A stretch of 44,022 nt of DNA, taken from contig JBFXFL010000024.1 in the NCBI GenBank assembly GCA_050179115.1, positions 1 to 44,022 on the forward strand, in the 5' to 3' direction. Shown one piece after another: positions 1 through 7,325 of the stretch (position 1 is its first letter; each line of letters starts with the position of its first letter). The translations under genes and the position numbers were made by a program. Origin of the DNA: JAGPUQ01 sp050179115 (GTDB lineage: Bacteria > Pseudomonadota > Gammaproteobacteria > Pseudomonadales > Porticoccaceae). The notes under the pieces were generated by a model. The model did not search any database, was not told the DNA's origin, and saw only the letters and a list, made by a program, of their open reading frames with translations.

Positions 1-105
1 TGCCAACGCCGTGTGGGTTGAGGTGGAAACGAATGTACACAGCAAGAAGAATAAGGAGGCTCTACGAGCCAGAGACAATGCAGATTTTCGATGGCTGTTG
101 TTCAT
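1..105 (-). CDS. Secreted protein, N-terminal part only (runs off the window)
   Basis: The minus strand carries an ATG at 105-103 preceded by a Shine-Dalgarno-like GGAAAGG about 5 nt upstream. It opens a frame that stays open to the window edge (35 codons). The translation is a textbook Sec signal peptide: a basic start (MNNSHRKSALSLARR), a hydrophobic core (LFFLLCTFV) and a small-residue cleavage site ending in TALA. The mature protein lies outside the window, so function cannot be named. The gene starts directly after a half attC site (129-162), in the same orientation as the cassette genes. A competing plus-strand frame (2-148) also lacks stops, but it has no start in the window. Confidence 0.55.
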   Translation of the reverse strand, partial: MNNSHRKSALSLARRASLFFLLCTFVSTSTHTALA

Positions 106-128
106 GATGACCTTTCCGTTGTTGGCCT

Positions 129-162
129 GCGGTTGGCGCTCCGCTTGAGCGAGGGGTTAGGC
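129..162 (-). other. Truncated (half) attC recombination site
   Basis: On the minus strand, one base past the stop codon of the 291-residue gene, a GCCTAAC core is followed by a CTCAAGCGG-type arm and GCGCCAACCGC. This is the usual first half (R'' plus L'') of an integron attC site. The matching second half, which should end in GTTAGGC, is not found between here and the window start. The site therefore looks truncated, unless its terminal loop is very long and extends off the window. Confidence 0.5.
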
Positions 163-163
163 A

Positions 164-1039
164 TCAGTGCGGGAGGTTCGGCACCCCTGCTTGCTTGGCA
201 ATCTCGGCTGCGGCTTTGGCAAGCGATTCCTTGCATACACGGAGGTCGGAATTCTCAAGGCGCCCATACGCGATGACAGACGAGGCTACGGCGTCAATAA
301 AGAAGGTACAAGCAATTCGAGTCATCATCGTGGAGTACGCCCAAGCTTCTACTGCGAGCTGACGCCTCCGTTCATGGGGAAGATCAAGGGCCAGCAGCCA
401 AGTGAGAGTGTCTTCCCCGCTGATATGGCTTGAGCCGCTTAGGCGATGGTAGCTCTCGTAATAGTCGGTTTGGCGGCCGAGTGCTTCGAAGCGCTTGAAC
501 AGTGAGTTCGGCCAATCAGGTACGTCTTGAACGTTCTTCAGCGAGCAGTGCTCTTCGACTTGATCGAGATAGGTCGTCAGGCCGACAATGAGCTGCTGAC
601 GTTCCTCAATCATTGACGTAACCCTTGTTCCGTTAGGCTCGTTCGCGATCTCGATCTTCCACTCCGAGAGCTTGCGCTCATGCTCTCGCAGCCAAGCTCG
701 GAAGAAGCAAATCAGAGTCGCGGCGTTCCCCTTTGCTGCTAGGTACGCGATGTTCACGGAACCCTCGACCACGATTCTCGCCAGTGCCTCGGAGCTCGCT
801 GGGGATCGAGTTGCTAGTGCGACCAGCATTGCCTGAGCGTGCTCGAAGACTCTTCCGAGCAGGTTCAGCAGGCTGTGAATGCGAAACCCTGCGCTGCTCT
901 CCTGAGGGTCGATCTCGCCAAGGTAGGACATCGCGACTTCGTTCGCCTGATAGATCGCTTCTACAGCGATGGCGACGTCACGCAGGTCGGCTTTTGGGTC
1001 GAGCCGGAAGGACTTTCGAAAGGCCGATAGGTACGCCAC
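164..1039 (-). CDS. Cassette-encoded hypothetical protein, DUF5677-like
   Basis: A 291-residue cytosolic protein with no signal peptide or membrane segment, predicted all-helical. An arginine/glutamate-bearing helix near residues 87-92 (ARIVVEGS) and a later YHRLSGSSHISGEDT segment resemble DUF5677-type proteins, which carry an R...E helix and a Y/L-S-x-x-x-H segment. This is recognition by eye, not a search, and no function is established for the family. The start is a GTG at 1039, 17 nt after the GTTAGGC end of the attC site, with no clear Shine-Dalgarno. The stop lies one base before the next attC core. Lower GC and a cassette-like layout point to horizontal acquisition. Confidence 0.6.
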   Translation of the reverse strand: MAYLSAFRKSFRLDPKADLRDVAIAVEAIYQANEVAMSYLGEIDPQESSAGFRIHSLLNLLGRVFEHAQAMLVALATRSPASSEALARIVVEGSVNIAYLAAKGNAATLICFFRAWLREHERKLSEWKIEIANEPNGTRVTSMIEERQQLIVGLTTYLDQVEEHCSLKNVQDVPDWPNSLFKRFEALGRQTDYYESYHRLSGSSHISGEDTLTWLLALDLPHERRRQLAVEAWAYSTMMTRIACTFFIDAVASSVIAYGRLENSDLRVCKESLAKAAAEIAKQAGVPNLPH

Positions 1040-1055
1040 GGGGTGTGATTCTGAT

Positions 1056-1112
1056 GCCTAACGCTTTGAGTTAAGCCGCGCCGAAGGCGTCGGCGTGAAT
1101 GAATGGTTAGGT
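1056..1112 (-). other. Complete attC site (integron gene-cassette recombination site), 57 bp
   Basis: Bounded by GCCTAAC (1056-1062) and GTTAGGT (1106-1112), with imperfectly paired inner arms (AAGCCGCGCC and GGCGTCGGC) around a GAA loop. On the minus strand it reads core, ATTCATTCACGCCGACGCC, loop, GCGGCTTAACTCAAAGC, core. That closely follows the familiar aadA-type attC layout and fixes the cassette orientation as minus. It lies 3 nt beyond the stop of the 210-residue gene and 16 nt before the start of the 291-residue gene, exactly where a cassette junction should be. Confidence 0.85.
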
Positions 1113-1115
1113 GCG

Positions 1116-1748
1116 CTACGGCGAGAACGCCTGAATATCTGCTGCATTTGCCAGTGCCTGTCCAGCCGAAAGGATCTCGAAGTAAATGGCCGGCTTTCCG
1201 AGCAGTTGGATGGTGCTCGCTTTGTCCAGCAGCTTGTACATTGCGCCTTCATCACTATTTTCACGGCGAGGATCAAAATGCGCGCCGCCCAACTTGTTTG
1301 CCACGTACTTGATGGTAATGCGCCTAGGTATTGGCGTGCCTTGAACAATCACGGCCGGCGCATTGGAAAACTCCCGTAGGCCCATAAGCTTGGTTGGTAA
1401 ACCGGCTTGTGCTCTGCGCTGGATCTCCTCTGGAGGAACCGCGTAATTTCTGATCAAAACGCCCGCAAGATGAGCGTTACCGTAGTTTGCCCCACCGGCT
1501 GCCGCAAAGACAATTTTTTCCAGTGGGATTTCAGCAATGACCCCGTCAAGTGTCGGCGCTTGTATTTTCGGTTCGCGTGGTTGGCCTGCCTCTTTCCATG
1601 CGCGTTGAAGATCATTCTCGACAACTAGGCGACGAAGAACAGGACTCGACCGCCGGAGCGAGTCATCGTCCACCGAGTGGTCCCATTGCTGCCGCAGATA
1701 AGCAATGTCTGCTTTGACTGTTCTTACGAGCTCGGCGTTGTTTGTCAT
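1116..1748 (-). CDS. Cassette-encoded protein of unknown function
   Basis: A 210-residue protein that I do not recognise. It starts with a helical stretch (about residues 1-60), then has a glycine/alanine-rich hydrophobic segment (KIVFAAAGGANYGNAHLAGV, about 78-97). A basic stretch (PIPRRITIKYVANKLGG) is followed by HFDPRRENSDE. There is no signal peptide or clear membrane helix. The ATG lies only 4 nt after the GTTAGGC core, so no Shine-Dalgarno fits and translation may be leaderless or depend on upstream sequence. It is the first gene of the short minus-strand cassette run. Such cassette genes commonly encode defence, resistance or toxin functions, but nothing here shows which. Confidence 0.6.
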   Translation of the reverse strand: MTNNAELVRTVKADIAYLRQQWDHSVDDDSLRRSSPVLRRLVVENDLQRAWKEAGQPREPKIQAPTLDGVIAEIPLEKIVFAAAGGANYGNAHLAGVLIRNYAVPPEEIQRRAQAGLPTKLMGLREFSNAPAVIVQGTPIPRRITIKYVANKLGGAHFDPRRENSDEGAMYKLLDKASTIQLLGKPAIYFEILSAGQALANAADIQAFSP

Positions 1749-1752
1749 GCGC

Positions 1753-1759
1753 GCCTAAC
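1753..1759 (-). other. Cassette boundary: core site at the start of the first cassette
   Basis: GTTAGGC on the minus strand, 4 nt upstream of the ATG of the 210-residue gene, marks the left end of a cassette. The bases before it on the minus strand (GATATCCAAC) match the RYYYAAC half-core pattern. They do not form the paired arms of an attC site, and no integrase gene is found beyond. It may be an attI-like or secondary insertion site. Confidence 0.45.
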
Positions 1760-2019
1760 GTTGGATATCTGGAAGTCTTTCCTGTTTAAACACGCAACAT
1801 TTCCGCATATCCCGCACGACTCTTGCCCGGTGCGTGTATGCCGGATCGGGCAGTCCTTCGACCAACAGTCGCCGTTGAACCATCACTTGCACACTCCGTC
1901 GCCGCTCATCCCTGCGCCCCGATACAAGCCGGCCGCCGCCCGATTTGGAACCTTGCCGTATCGCCCGCATGGCCGCAAACATAGCACACACCAGGGTCAA
2001 GTCTTCCAATATGACATCG

Positions 2020-2130
2020 GGTCTTGGTTGTGTGTTCATGCCCACTGGCGATGCGGCTCACTGTCGCATGGTGAACGCCGAAGTGCCTGGCGATCGCCGC
2101 CAGCGTATGTCCCTGACAGGTACGCGCGCG
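2020..2130 (-). pseudogene. Helix-turn-helix remnant, transposase-tail-like
   Basis: In one minus-strand frame the stretch encodes RARTCQGHTLAAIARHFG followed by VHHATVSRIASGHE. This is a convincing helix-turn-helix of the kind found at the C-terminal end of REP-associated (Y1) transposase relatives and related DNA-binding proteins. No start, catalytic domain or intact frame accompanies it, so it is best called a remnant. The rest of the gene-free interval 1760-2225, between the cassette boundary and trpS, shows nothing else that I can support. Confidence 0.4.
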
Positions 2131-2225
2131 CCAGGGTGGTTGCGGTCGCAGTGCCGTTCAAAGCCCATCAAGGGATGAGATCCTGTTGCCGCTCCCTGGC
2201 CATTCAAGAAGTGCAGCCAGCGACC

Positions 2226-3233
2226 CTAGCTCAGCGCCCGAATCCCCACCGCCCGGCGCAGCTCCGCGAGCACCGGCGTCGCGATGGCGCGGGCCTTGGC
2301 GGCGCCGGCTTGCAGGATCGCCTCGATATCTGCCGGCCGCGCCACCAGGTCTTCATATCGCTCGCGCGCACTGCCCAGCTCGGCGTTGACCAGTTCGAAC
2401 AACTGCTTCTTGGCTTCGCCCCAGGCGATGCCGTCGGCAAAGGCCTGACGCATGGCGGCGGTCTGCTCCGGCGTCGCGAAGGCCTGCCAGATCTGGAATA
2501 CCGTGGAATCTTCCGGGTCCTTGGGAACGCCGGGTTCGAGCAGATTGGTCTTGATCTTGTTGATGTGCTTCTGCAACTGTTTTTCGGGCAGGAACAGGGG
2601 AATGGTATTGCCGTAGCTCTTGCTCATCTTGCGGCCATCGAGGCCCTGGAGCAGCGCCACGTTGTCGTCCACCGCCGCTTCCGGCAGCACGAAATGCTCG
2701 CCGTAGTGGTGATTGAAACGCTGGGCGATGTCGCGCGCCATTTCGATGTGCTGGATCTGGTCGCGCCCCACCGGAATGCGGTGCGCGTTGAACAGCAGGA
2801 TGTCGGCCGCCATCAGGATGGGATAACTGAACAGGCCCATGGTGATGCCGAAATCCGGATCTTCGCCCGCCGCTTCGTTTTCCTGCACCACGGCCTTGTA
2901 GGCGTGGGAGCGGTTCATCAGGCCCTTGGCGGTCATGCAGGTGAGCAGCCAGGTGAGCTCGGGAATTTCCGGAATGTCCGACTGCCGGTAGAACACCACG
3001 TTGTCGGGGTCGAGACCCAGCGCCAGCCAGGTGGCGGCGATCTCCAGGGTGGAGCGATGCACCAGCTCCGGGTCCTGACACTTGATCAGCGCGTGATAAT
3101 CGGCGAGGAAGAAAAACGATTCGACGTCGCTGCGCCGGCTCTCGGCGATGGCGGGGCGGATCGCGCCCACATAGTTGCCGAGGTGGGGAATGCCTGTGGT
3201 GGTGATGCCGGTGAGAACGCGTTCGCTGGCCAT
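2226..3233 (-). CDS. trpS: Tryptophan--tRNA ligase
   Basis: Class I aminoacyl-tRNA synthetase that charges tRNA-Trp with tryptophan in the cytosol. The HIGH-type ATP motif appears as TTTGIPHLGN (residues 11-20) and the KMSKS loop as GRKMSKSYGN (200-209). Between them lie the family's typical segments, such as LFSYPILMAADILLF and IPVGRDQIQHIE. The 335-residue length is normal. I use the ATG at 3233. An in-frame TTG four codons upstream (3245) is possible, but neither start has a strong ribosome-binding site. The gene is divergent from the hydroxy acid dehydrogenase gene across about 165 bp that must hold both promoters. No clear terminator was seen after the stop. Confidence 0.95.
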   Translation of the reverse strand: MASERVLTGITTTGIPHLGNYVGAIRPAIAESRRSDVESFFFLADYHALIKCQDPELVHRSTLEIAATWLALGLDPDNVVFYRQSDIPEIPELTWLLTCMTAKGLMNRSHAYKAVVQENEAAGEDPDFGITMGLFSYPILMAADILLFNAHRIPVGRDQIQHIEMARDIAQRFNHHYGEHFVLPEAAVDDNVALLQGLDGRKMSKSYGNTIPLFLPEKQLQKHINKIKTNLLEPGVPKDPEDSTVFQIWQAFATPEQTAAMRQAFADGIAWGEAKKQLFELVNAELGSARERYEDLVARPADIEAILQAGAAKARAIATPVLAELRRAVGIRALS

Positions 3234-3399
3234 GGCTCGCTGCAACAGCTTGAAAAAGGGCGTTCATGATACCCGATTGCCTCTCCACACCAGCCGGTTG
3301 GGATGGTCCCGGGCCGGCCCGGCGGAGCCTCGATTCCGGGGCGCCTCGATCCCGGTGCGCTATGATTCGGCGCTATACCTAGATTTCACCGGGGGTTCC

Positions 3400-4560
3400 G
3401 TGGCCGCGCTGCAACGCTGTTACAACGTCGAGGATTTCCGCCGCCGTGCGCGCGGCAAACTGCCCTCGCCGCTGTTCCATTACATCGACGGCGGCGCGGA
3501 CGACGAACGCACCCTGCGCGCGAACACGGCGGCCTTCGACCAGTACCAGCTCGTGCCGCGCATCCTGCGGGATGTGACCCACACCGATCTGCGCACCCGG
3601 GTGCTGGGCTGTGATGTCGCCCTGCCGCTGTTGCTGGCGCCCACCGGCATGTCGCGCTTCTTTCACTACCAGGGGGAACTGGCGGTGGCGCGCGCCGCCG
3701 CCACCTTCGACACCCTGTATTCGCTGTCGACGGTGTCGACCACCACCATCGAGGACGTGGCCCGCGCCACGCCCGGCCCCAAGCTGTTTCAGCTCTATGT
3801 GCTGCGCGATCCCGGCATCAACGACGAGCTGATCGACCGCTGCAAGGTGGCCGGCTTCAACGCCCTGTGCCTGACCGTGGACACCGTGGTGCAGGGCAAC
3901 CGCGAGCGCGATCTGCGCACCGGCATGACGGTGCCGCCCGCGCTCACGGCGAAAAGCTTTGCCGGCTTCTTCGCGCGACCGCAGTGGTGCTACCGCTTTT
4001 TGACGTCGCCGCGTTTGCAGATGGCCAATGTCGCCCACCGCATCGCCGAAGGCAGTACCCAGGTGAGCTCGCTGGCGAGTTACATCAACGGCCAGTTCGA
4101 TCGGGCACTGAACTGGACGGCGGCCGAACGTATCCGCGCCCGCTGGCAGGGGCCGTTCGCCATCAAGGGCGTGTTGTGCGCCGAGGACGCGCGCCGCGCG
4201 GCGGATATCGGCGCCACCGCGGTGATCGTCTCCAATCACGGCGGCCGCCAACTGGACGGCGTGCCCGCGCCCATCGAGGTTATCGCCGAGATTGCCGATG
4301 CCGTGGGCGGTCGTCTGGAGATCATTCTCGATGGCGGGGTGCGGCGCGGCACCCATGTGCTGCGGGCGCTCGCCCGGGGCGCCACCGCCTGCATGATGGG
4401 GCGGCCCTATCTTTACGGACTTGCGGCGGGCGGCCAGGCGGGGGTCGAACGGGTACTGGAACTGCTGCGCGCGGAAATCGAACGCGGGATGATTCTGAGC
4501 GGCCGGCCGCGCATCGCGGATATCGATGCGAGCCTGATCCGGGGCGGCGGAGCCGGCTGA
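3400..4560 (+). CDS. FMN-dependent alpha-hydroxy acid dehydrogenase (L-lactate dehydrogenase LldD-like)
   Basis: A 386-residue (beta/alpha)8-barrel flavoenzyme that oxidises an L-2-hydroxy acid to the 2-oxo acid. FMN-contact segments are visible: LAPTGMSRF (79-87), LSTVSTTT (109-116), FQLYVLRD (130-137) and FAIKG (253-257). The active-site signature SNHGGRQLDG gives the proton-abstracting His280 and Arg283. The overall layout follows E. coli LldD closely, so L-lactate is the likeliest substrate, but mandelate, glycolate or longer hydroxy acids cannot be excluded. The start is a GTG at 3400 with a G-rich stretch upstream. The frame runs upstream to 3175, but that part overlaps trpS antisense and has no homology. 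It is a single gene, with the dienelactone hydrolase converging from the right after 24 bp. Confidence 0.88.
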   Translation: MAALQRCYNVEDFRRRARGKLPSPLFHYIDGGADDERTLRANTAAFDQYQLVPRILRDVTHTDLRTRVLGCDVALPLLLAPTGMSRFFHYQGELAVARAAATFDTLYSLSTVSTTTIEDVARATPGPKLFQLYVLRDPGINDELIDRCKVAGFNALCLTVDTVVQGNRERDLRTGMTVPPALTAKSFAGFFARPQWCYRFLTSPRLQMANVAHRIAEGSTQVSSLASYINGQFDRALNWTAAERIRARWQGPFAIKGVLCAEDARRAADIGATAVIVSNHGGRQLDGVPAPIEVIAEIADAVGGRLEIILDGGVRRGTHVLRALARGATACMMGRPYLYGLAAGGQAGVERVLELLRAEIERGMILSGRPRIADIDASLIRGGGAG

Positions 4561-4584
4561 CTCCGCGCCCCGCAGAGGGCTCGG

Positions 4585-5295
4585 CTAGGCCGTCAGATGG
4601 CGGGCCAGGAAAGTCTTCAGCTCGCCCCAGGCATCCTTGGCCGACGCCTCGTCGTAAGACGCCCGGTGGTTGCAGAAGAAACCGTGATCGGCATTCGCAT
4701 AACGCTTGATGCGGTAATCCTTGCCCAGCTCCTTGAGCTTGGCATCCACCGCCTGAACCTGATCCAGCGGAATGAAGCCGTCCTTGTCGGCAAAGAACAA
4801 CAGCATGGGCGCCTTGATCGCGCTCGCCTGCCCGAGGTGATTGGCGATACCGCCACCATAGAAAGGGGCGGCGGCCGCCACCTGGTCGGGCAGCGCGGCC
4901 GCGGTGAGGAAGGTCAGCCGCCCGCCCATGCAGAAACCGGTGACGCCGATCTTGTGGGCACGCACCTTGCCGCTTTTCTCCATGAAGGCGAACGCCGCTT
5001 TCATGTCGTCGATGAATTTTTTGTCGTCGATTTTCTGCATCAGGCCGATGGCCTTGGGCAGCTCGTCATAGCCGGTCTTGTTGTCGGGCAACTGGCGGTA
5101 GTAGAGATCGGGAGCCAGCACCGCGTAGCCCTCGCCCGCCAGCCGCTCGGCGACTTCCTCGATGTGCTTGACCAGCCCGAAGGCTTCCATCAGCACGATC
5201 ACGCCGGGGAAAGGCCCGGGACCTTCGGGCAGCATCCAGTGCGCCGGCATGGCGCCGTCAGCGGTTTTGATATCGACCATGGCTTTCTGAATCAT
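4585..5295 (-). CDS. Dienelactone hydrolase family protein
   Basis: A 236-residue alpha/beta hydrolase of the carboxymethylenebutenolidase family. The catalytic triad is visible as Cys122 in GFCMGG, Asp172 in ADKDGF and His204 in ADHGFF. The conserved acidic residue sits in LMEAFG (Glu37). Family members open cyclic esters such as dienelactone in chlorocatechol breakdown, but many act on other small esters, so the substrate here is open. I chose the ATG at 5295 because an AGGAGG Shine-Dalgarno lies 6 nt upstream. A longer frame to 5355 has a poor N-terminus. There is no signal peptide, so it is cytosolic. It is about 145 bp downstream of the small membrane protein gene and probably co-transcribed with it. 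Confidence 0.88.
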   Translation of the reverse strand: MIQKAMVDIKTADGAMPAHWMLPEGPGPFPGVIVLMEAFGLVKHIEEVAERLAGEGYAVLAPDLYYRQLPDNKTGYDELPKAIGLMQKIDDKKFIDDMKAAFAFMEKSGKVRAHKIGVTGFCMGGRLTFLTAAALPDQVAAAAPFYGGGIANHLGQASAIKAPMLLFFADKDGFIPLDQVQAVDAKLKELGKDYRIKRYANADHGFFCNHRASYDEASAKDAWGELKTFLARHLTA

Positions 5296-5381
5296 CTGAA
5301 CCTCCTGATGCGGTTGTCTTGCGGATTTGCTGTCGGTCCTTCCGATTGTAGCCAAGTTCGGTGCTCTGGCAGCAACACCGC

Positions 5382-5450
5382 TCAGAAGTAGCGCAGAACC
5401 AGCCAGCCGATGGCAGCGAGGCAGGCGAGAATTCCCGGTCTAGCCGGCAT
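5382..5450 (-). CDS. Possible 22-residue single-helix membrane peptide
   Basis: A very short frame begins with ATG at 5450, inside the last codons of the membrane protein gene above, and stops at 5382. The peptide is MPARPG followed by ILACLAAIGWLVLRYF. That is a basic/proline start, one hydrophobic helix long enough to span a membrane, and an arginine plus aromatic end. Overlap with the preceding stop would allow translational coupling. There is no clear Shine-Dalgarno, and hydrophobic short frames arise by chance in GC-rich DNA, so this is only a candidate. Confidence 0.25.
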   Translation of the reverse strand: MPARPGILACLAAIGWLVLRYF

Positions 5451-5910
5451 TGACCGGCCGCGCGCGTTTCAGCAGACCCCAGAGTGTGAGCCCCAGCGCC
5501 AGCAGGATGGTCAGGCCGCACAGTTGCAACAGGCCCGTCACCGCCCAGTGATCGGGACCGGCGGGCGCGGGGAATTTCGCGGCGATGGTCGGCATCAGCA
5601 CCGACGCATAGCCGAGCAGCCCGCCGACCAGACCGGCGGCGCCATTGCTCCAGGTCCCGATTTGCAAAAGCGCAAACCACGCCTTGAGCGCGGTGGCGCG
5701 CAGGTGCAGTTCCGGCACCAGAAAGCCAAACGCGACCATCAGGATGCCATTGACGGTGAACTCGATATGGGCCATCACGATGCCGCGAAACCAGGGCACC
5801 GCGCTGGGTGGAATCAAGCCGACGAGACAGCCGAGGGTGATTTGCGCCACGCCCAGTATCAGGGTCCAGCGGCGCAGGGTGATGCGCAATTTTGTTATGT
5901 CGTTATTCAT
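5440..5910 (-). CDS. Four-helix membrane protein, hydroxylaminobenzene mutase/styrene oxide isomerase-like
   Basis: A 156-residue integral membrane protein with four hydrophobic segments (about 15-35, 47-68, 76-100 and 122-146). The segment VMAHIEFTVNGILMVAFGFL, followed by PEL, matches the recurring H-x4-NG helix of this group, and GTWSNGAAGLVGGLLG and MPTIAA match later helices. Known members are small heme-binding isomerases that rearrange epoxides or hydroxylaminoarenes. The assignment rests on remembered motif similarity and is moderate; the sequence could also be an uncharacterised relative. The ATG at 5910 has no strong Shine-Dalgarno. The dienelactone hydrolase gene downstream on the same strand would suit a shared route for cyclic or aromatic compounds, but that is inference. 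Confidence 0.5.
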   Translation of the reverse strand: MNNDITKLRITLRRWTLILGVAQITLGCLVGLIPPSAVPWFRGIVMAHIEFTVNGILMVAFGFLVPELHLRATALKAWFALLQIGTWSNGAAGLVGGLLGYASVLMPTIAAKFPAPAGPDHWAVTGLLQLCGLTILLALGLTLWGLLKRARPVNAG

Positions 5911-6026
5911 CCGAGCGCCCCGAGCGTTGATCCGGACTGCGCCCTTATCCTATCAGGTTGCTGAAACGCAGCAACGGCGGCGGCTCGGCAACCGGTGGCA
6001 ACCGGCTTGGGGAAACGCTGAACAAC

Positions 6027-6096
6027 CGTCATGCCCGCGGAAGCGGGCATCCAGAAGACTCTCATATTTCTGGGTTCCCGCTTGCGCGGGAACGAC
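6027..6096. repeat. Paired palindromic intergenic repeat (REP/BIME-like)
   Basis: Two hairpins lie back to back: TGCCCGC-ggaa-GCGGGCA and GTTCCCGC-ttgc-GCGGGAAC. They are framed by CGTCATGCCCGCG and CGCGGGAACGACG and joined by CCAGAA...TTTCTGG. This CGTCAT-GCCCGCG type of repeat is widely scattered between genes in proteobacteria. It lies downstream of the last acyl-CoA dehydrogenase gene and upstream of the small membrane protein gene, so it may also end or protect transcripts. Confidence 0.8.
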
Positions 6097-6121
6097 GATC
6101 CTGTGGTTATTCAGAGCATTC

Positions 6122-7285
6122 TCAATACGAGCGCGGCAGCCCCATCACATGCTCGGCGATATAGTTCAGCACCATTTCGCTGTTGAGCGGCGCGGTGCGC
6201 AGCAGGCGCGCCATGGGATACATGTCGAAAATGCCGTACTCCTTGGTGAAGCCGTTGCCGCCGAAGCATTGCAGCGAGGCATCGATGGCGTGGATCGCCG
6301 CTTCGGCGGCGGAATACTTGGCCATGTTGGATTCGGCGCCGCAGGGCAGGCGCCGGTCGAACAGCCAGGCCGCCTTGCGCGTCATCAGCGAGGCCAGTTC
6401 GATCTCGGTCTTGCCCTTGGCGAGAGGATGTTGCAGCGCCTGATAGGCGCCGATGGGGCCGTTGAACACCACGCGCTCGTTGGCGTAGGCGACCGCTTTT
6501 TCGAGGGCGTAGCGGCCCATGCCGGTGCAGACCGACGCGAGGATGATGCGCTCGGGATTCAGGGATTCGAACAGAATCTCGAAGCCCTTGCCGACTTCGC
6601 CCAGGATGTCTTCCGGCCCGATGTCGACGTCATCGAAAAACACCTGATACTGCACTTCCGGCATGTGGATGCTGACATCGATGGGGTGCATCTCGATGCC
6701 CTTGGCCTTGGTATCCACGATCACGATGGTGAAGCCGTCGGTTTTTTTCTTGACCTCGGTGTGCGCCACGTTGCGGGTCACCACCAGCATGTAATCGGAT
6801 TCTTTCGCATCGGTGATGAAGGTCTTGCGACCGTTCAGCTTGAAGCGACCGTTGCCCGCATCCTTGATCATGGTGGTGGCGCGCATGGTGTTGGTGCCGG
6901 CATCGGGCTCGGTGATCGCGAAACAAAACCGGATGTCGCCCTTGCAGCCCGCGGGCAGATATTTCTGCTTTTGCGCGTCGGTGCCGTGATCGCCGATGGG
7001 CGCCAGCGACATGGTGGCACCCACCACCAGACTCAGCAGCGGAATGCCGACGTTCGACAGGCCTTCCTGAAACAGCACCATTTCCAGCATGCCGAGCCCG
7101 GCGCCGCCGTGGGCCTCGGGCACCATGATGCCGACGAAACCATCCGCCGCCACCTGCCTGTACATCTCGGTGGGAAAGCGCTTGTGCTCGGCGCAATCGA
7201 CCCAGTAGGCACGGTCGAACTGCTTGACCAGGCTCTGGCCGTACTCGTGAATCATTTTCTGTTCTTCGGACAGTGCAAAATCCAT
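6122..7285 (-). CDS. Acyl-CoA dehydrogenase, tandem copy 4 of 4 (last in operon)
   Basis: A 387-residue FAD-dependent acyl-CoA dehydrogenase that would introduce an alpha,beta double bond into an acyl-CoA and pass electrons to ETF. The flavin/substrate signature RFCFAITEPDAGTNT lies near residues 119-133, and FGGNGFTKEYGI sits in the C-terminal helical domain. The usual C-terminal YEGT glutamate is replaced by APLN. A glutamate in SLNPERI (about residue 245) occupies the isovaleryl-CoA dehydrogenase position. The start is the ATG at 7285, beginning MDFALSEEQ; the frame extends further only as antisense noise over the neighbour. It follows copy 3 after 40 bp. The substrate is unknown. Confidence 0.92.
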   Translation of the reverse strand: MDFALSEEQKMIHEYGQSLVKQFDRAYWVDCAEHKRFPTEMYRQVAADGFVGIMVPEAHGGAGLGMLEMVLFQEGLSNVGIPLLSLVVGATMSLAPIGDHGTDAQKQKYLPAGCKGDIRFCFAITEPDAGTNTMRATTMIKDAGNGRFKLNGRKTFITDAKESDYMLVVTRNVAHTEVKKKTDGFTIVIVDTKAKGIEMHPIDVSIHMPEVQYQVFFDDVDIGPEDILGEVGKGFEILFESLNPERIILASVCTGMGRYALEKAVAYANERVVFNGPIGAYQALQHPLAKGKTEIELASLMTRKAAWLFDRRLPCGAESNMAKYSAAEAAIHAIDASLQCFGGNGFTKEYGIFDMYPMARLLRTAPLNSEMVLNYIAEHVMGLPRSY

Positions 7286-7325
7286 GACAACTCCGATTGC
7301 GCGAATGGTTGAATAACGAGTCCGA

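Noticed and set aside
2..148. Plus-strand open frame at the left edge ending in a hydrophobic C-terminus
   Set aside because: It has no start in the window, ends inside attC DNA, and the opposite strand shows a clear ribosome-binding site, ATG and signal peptide.
1755..2045. 96-codon minus-strand frame between the cassettes and trpS
   Set aside because: Arg-rich, no domain, runs through the cassette boundary and in a different phase from the HTH remnant.
1677..3269. 530-codon open frame on the plus strand opposite trpS
   Set aside because: Overlaps trpS antisense and the remnant region; no domain and a His/Gly/Arg-rich composition.
3175..3399. Longer N-terminus for the hydroxy acid dehydrogenase
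   Set aside because: Lies over the trpS start, without homology; the GTG at 3400 begins exactly where the family's N-terminus does.
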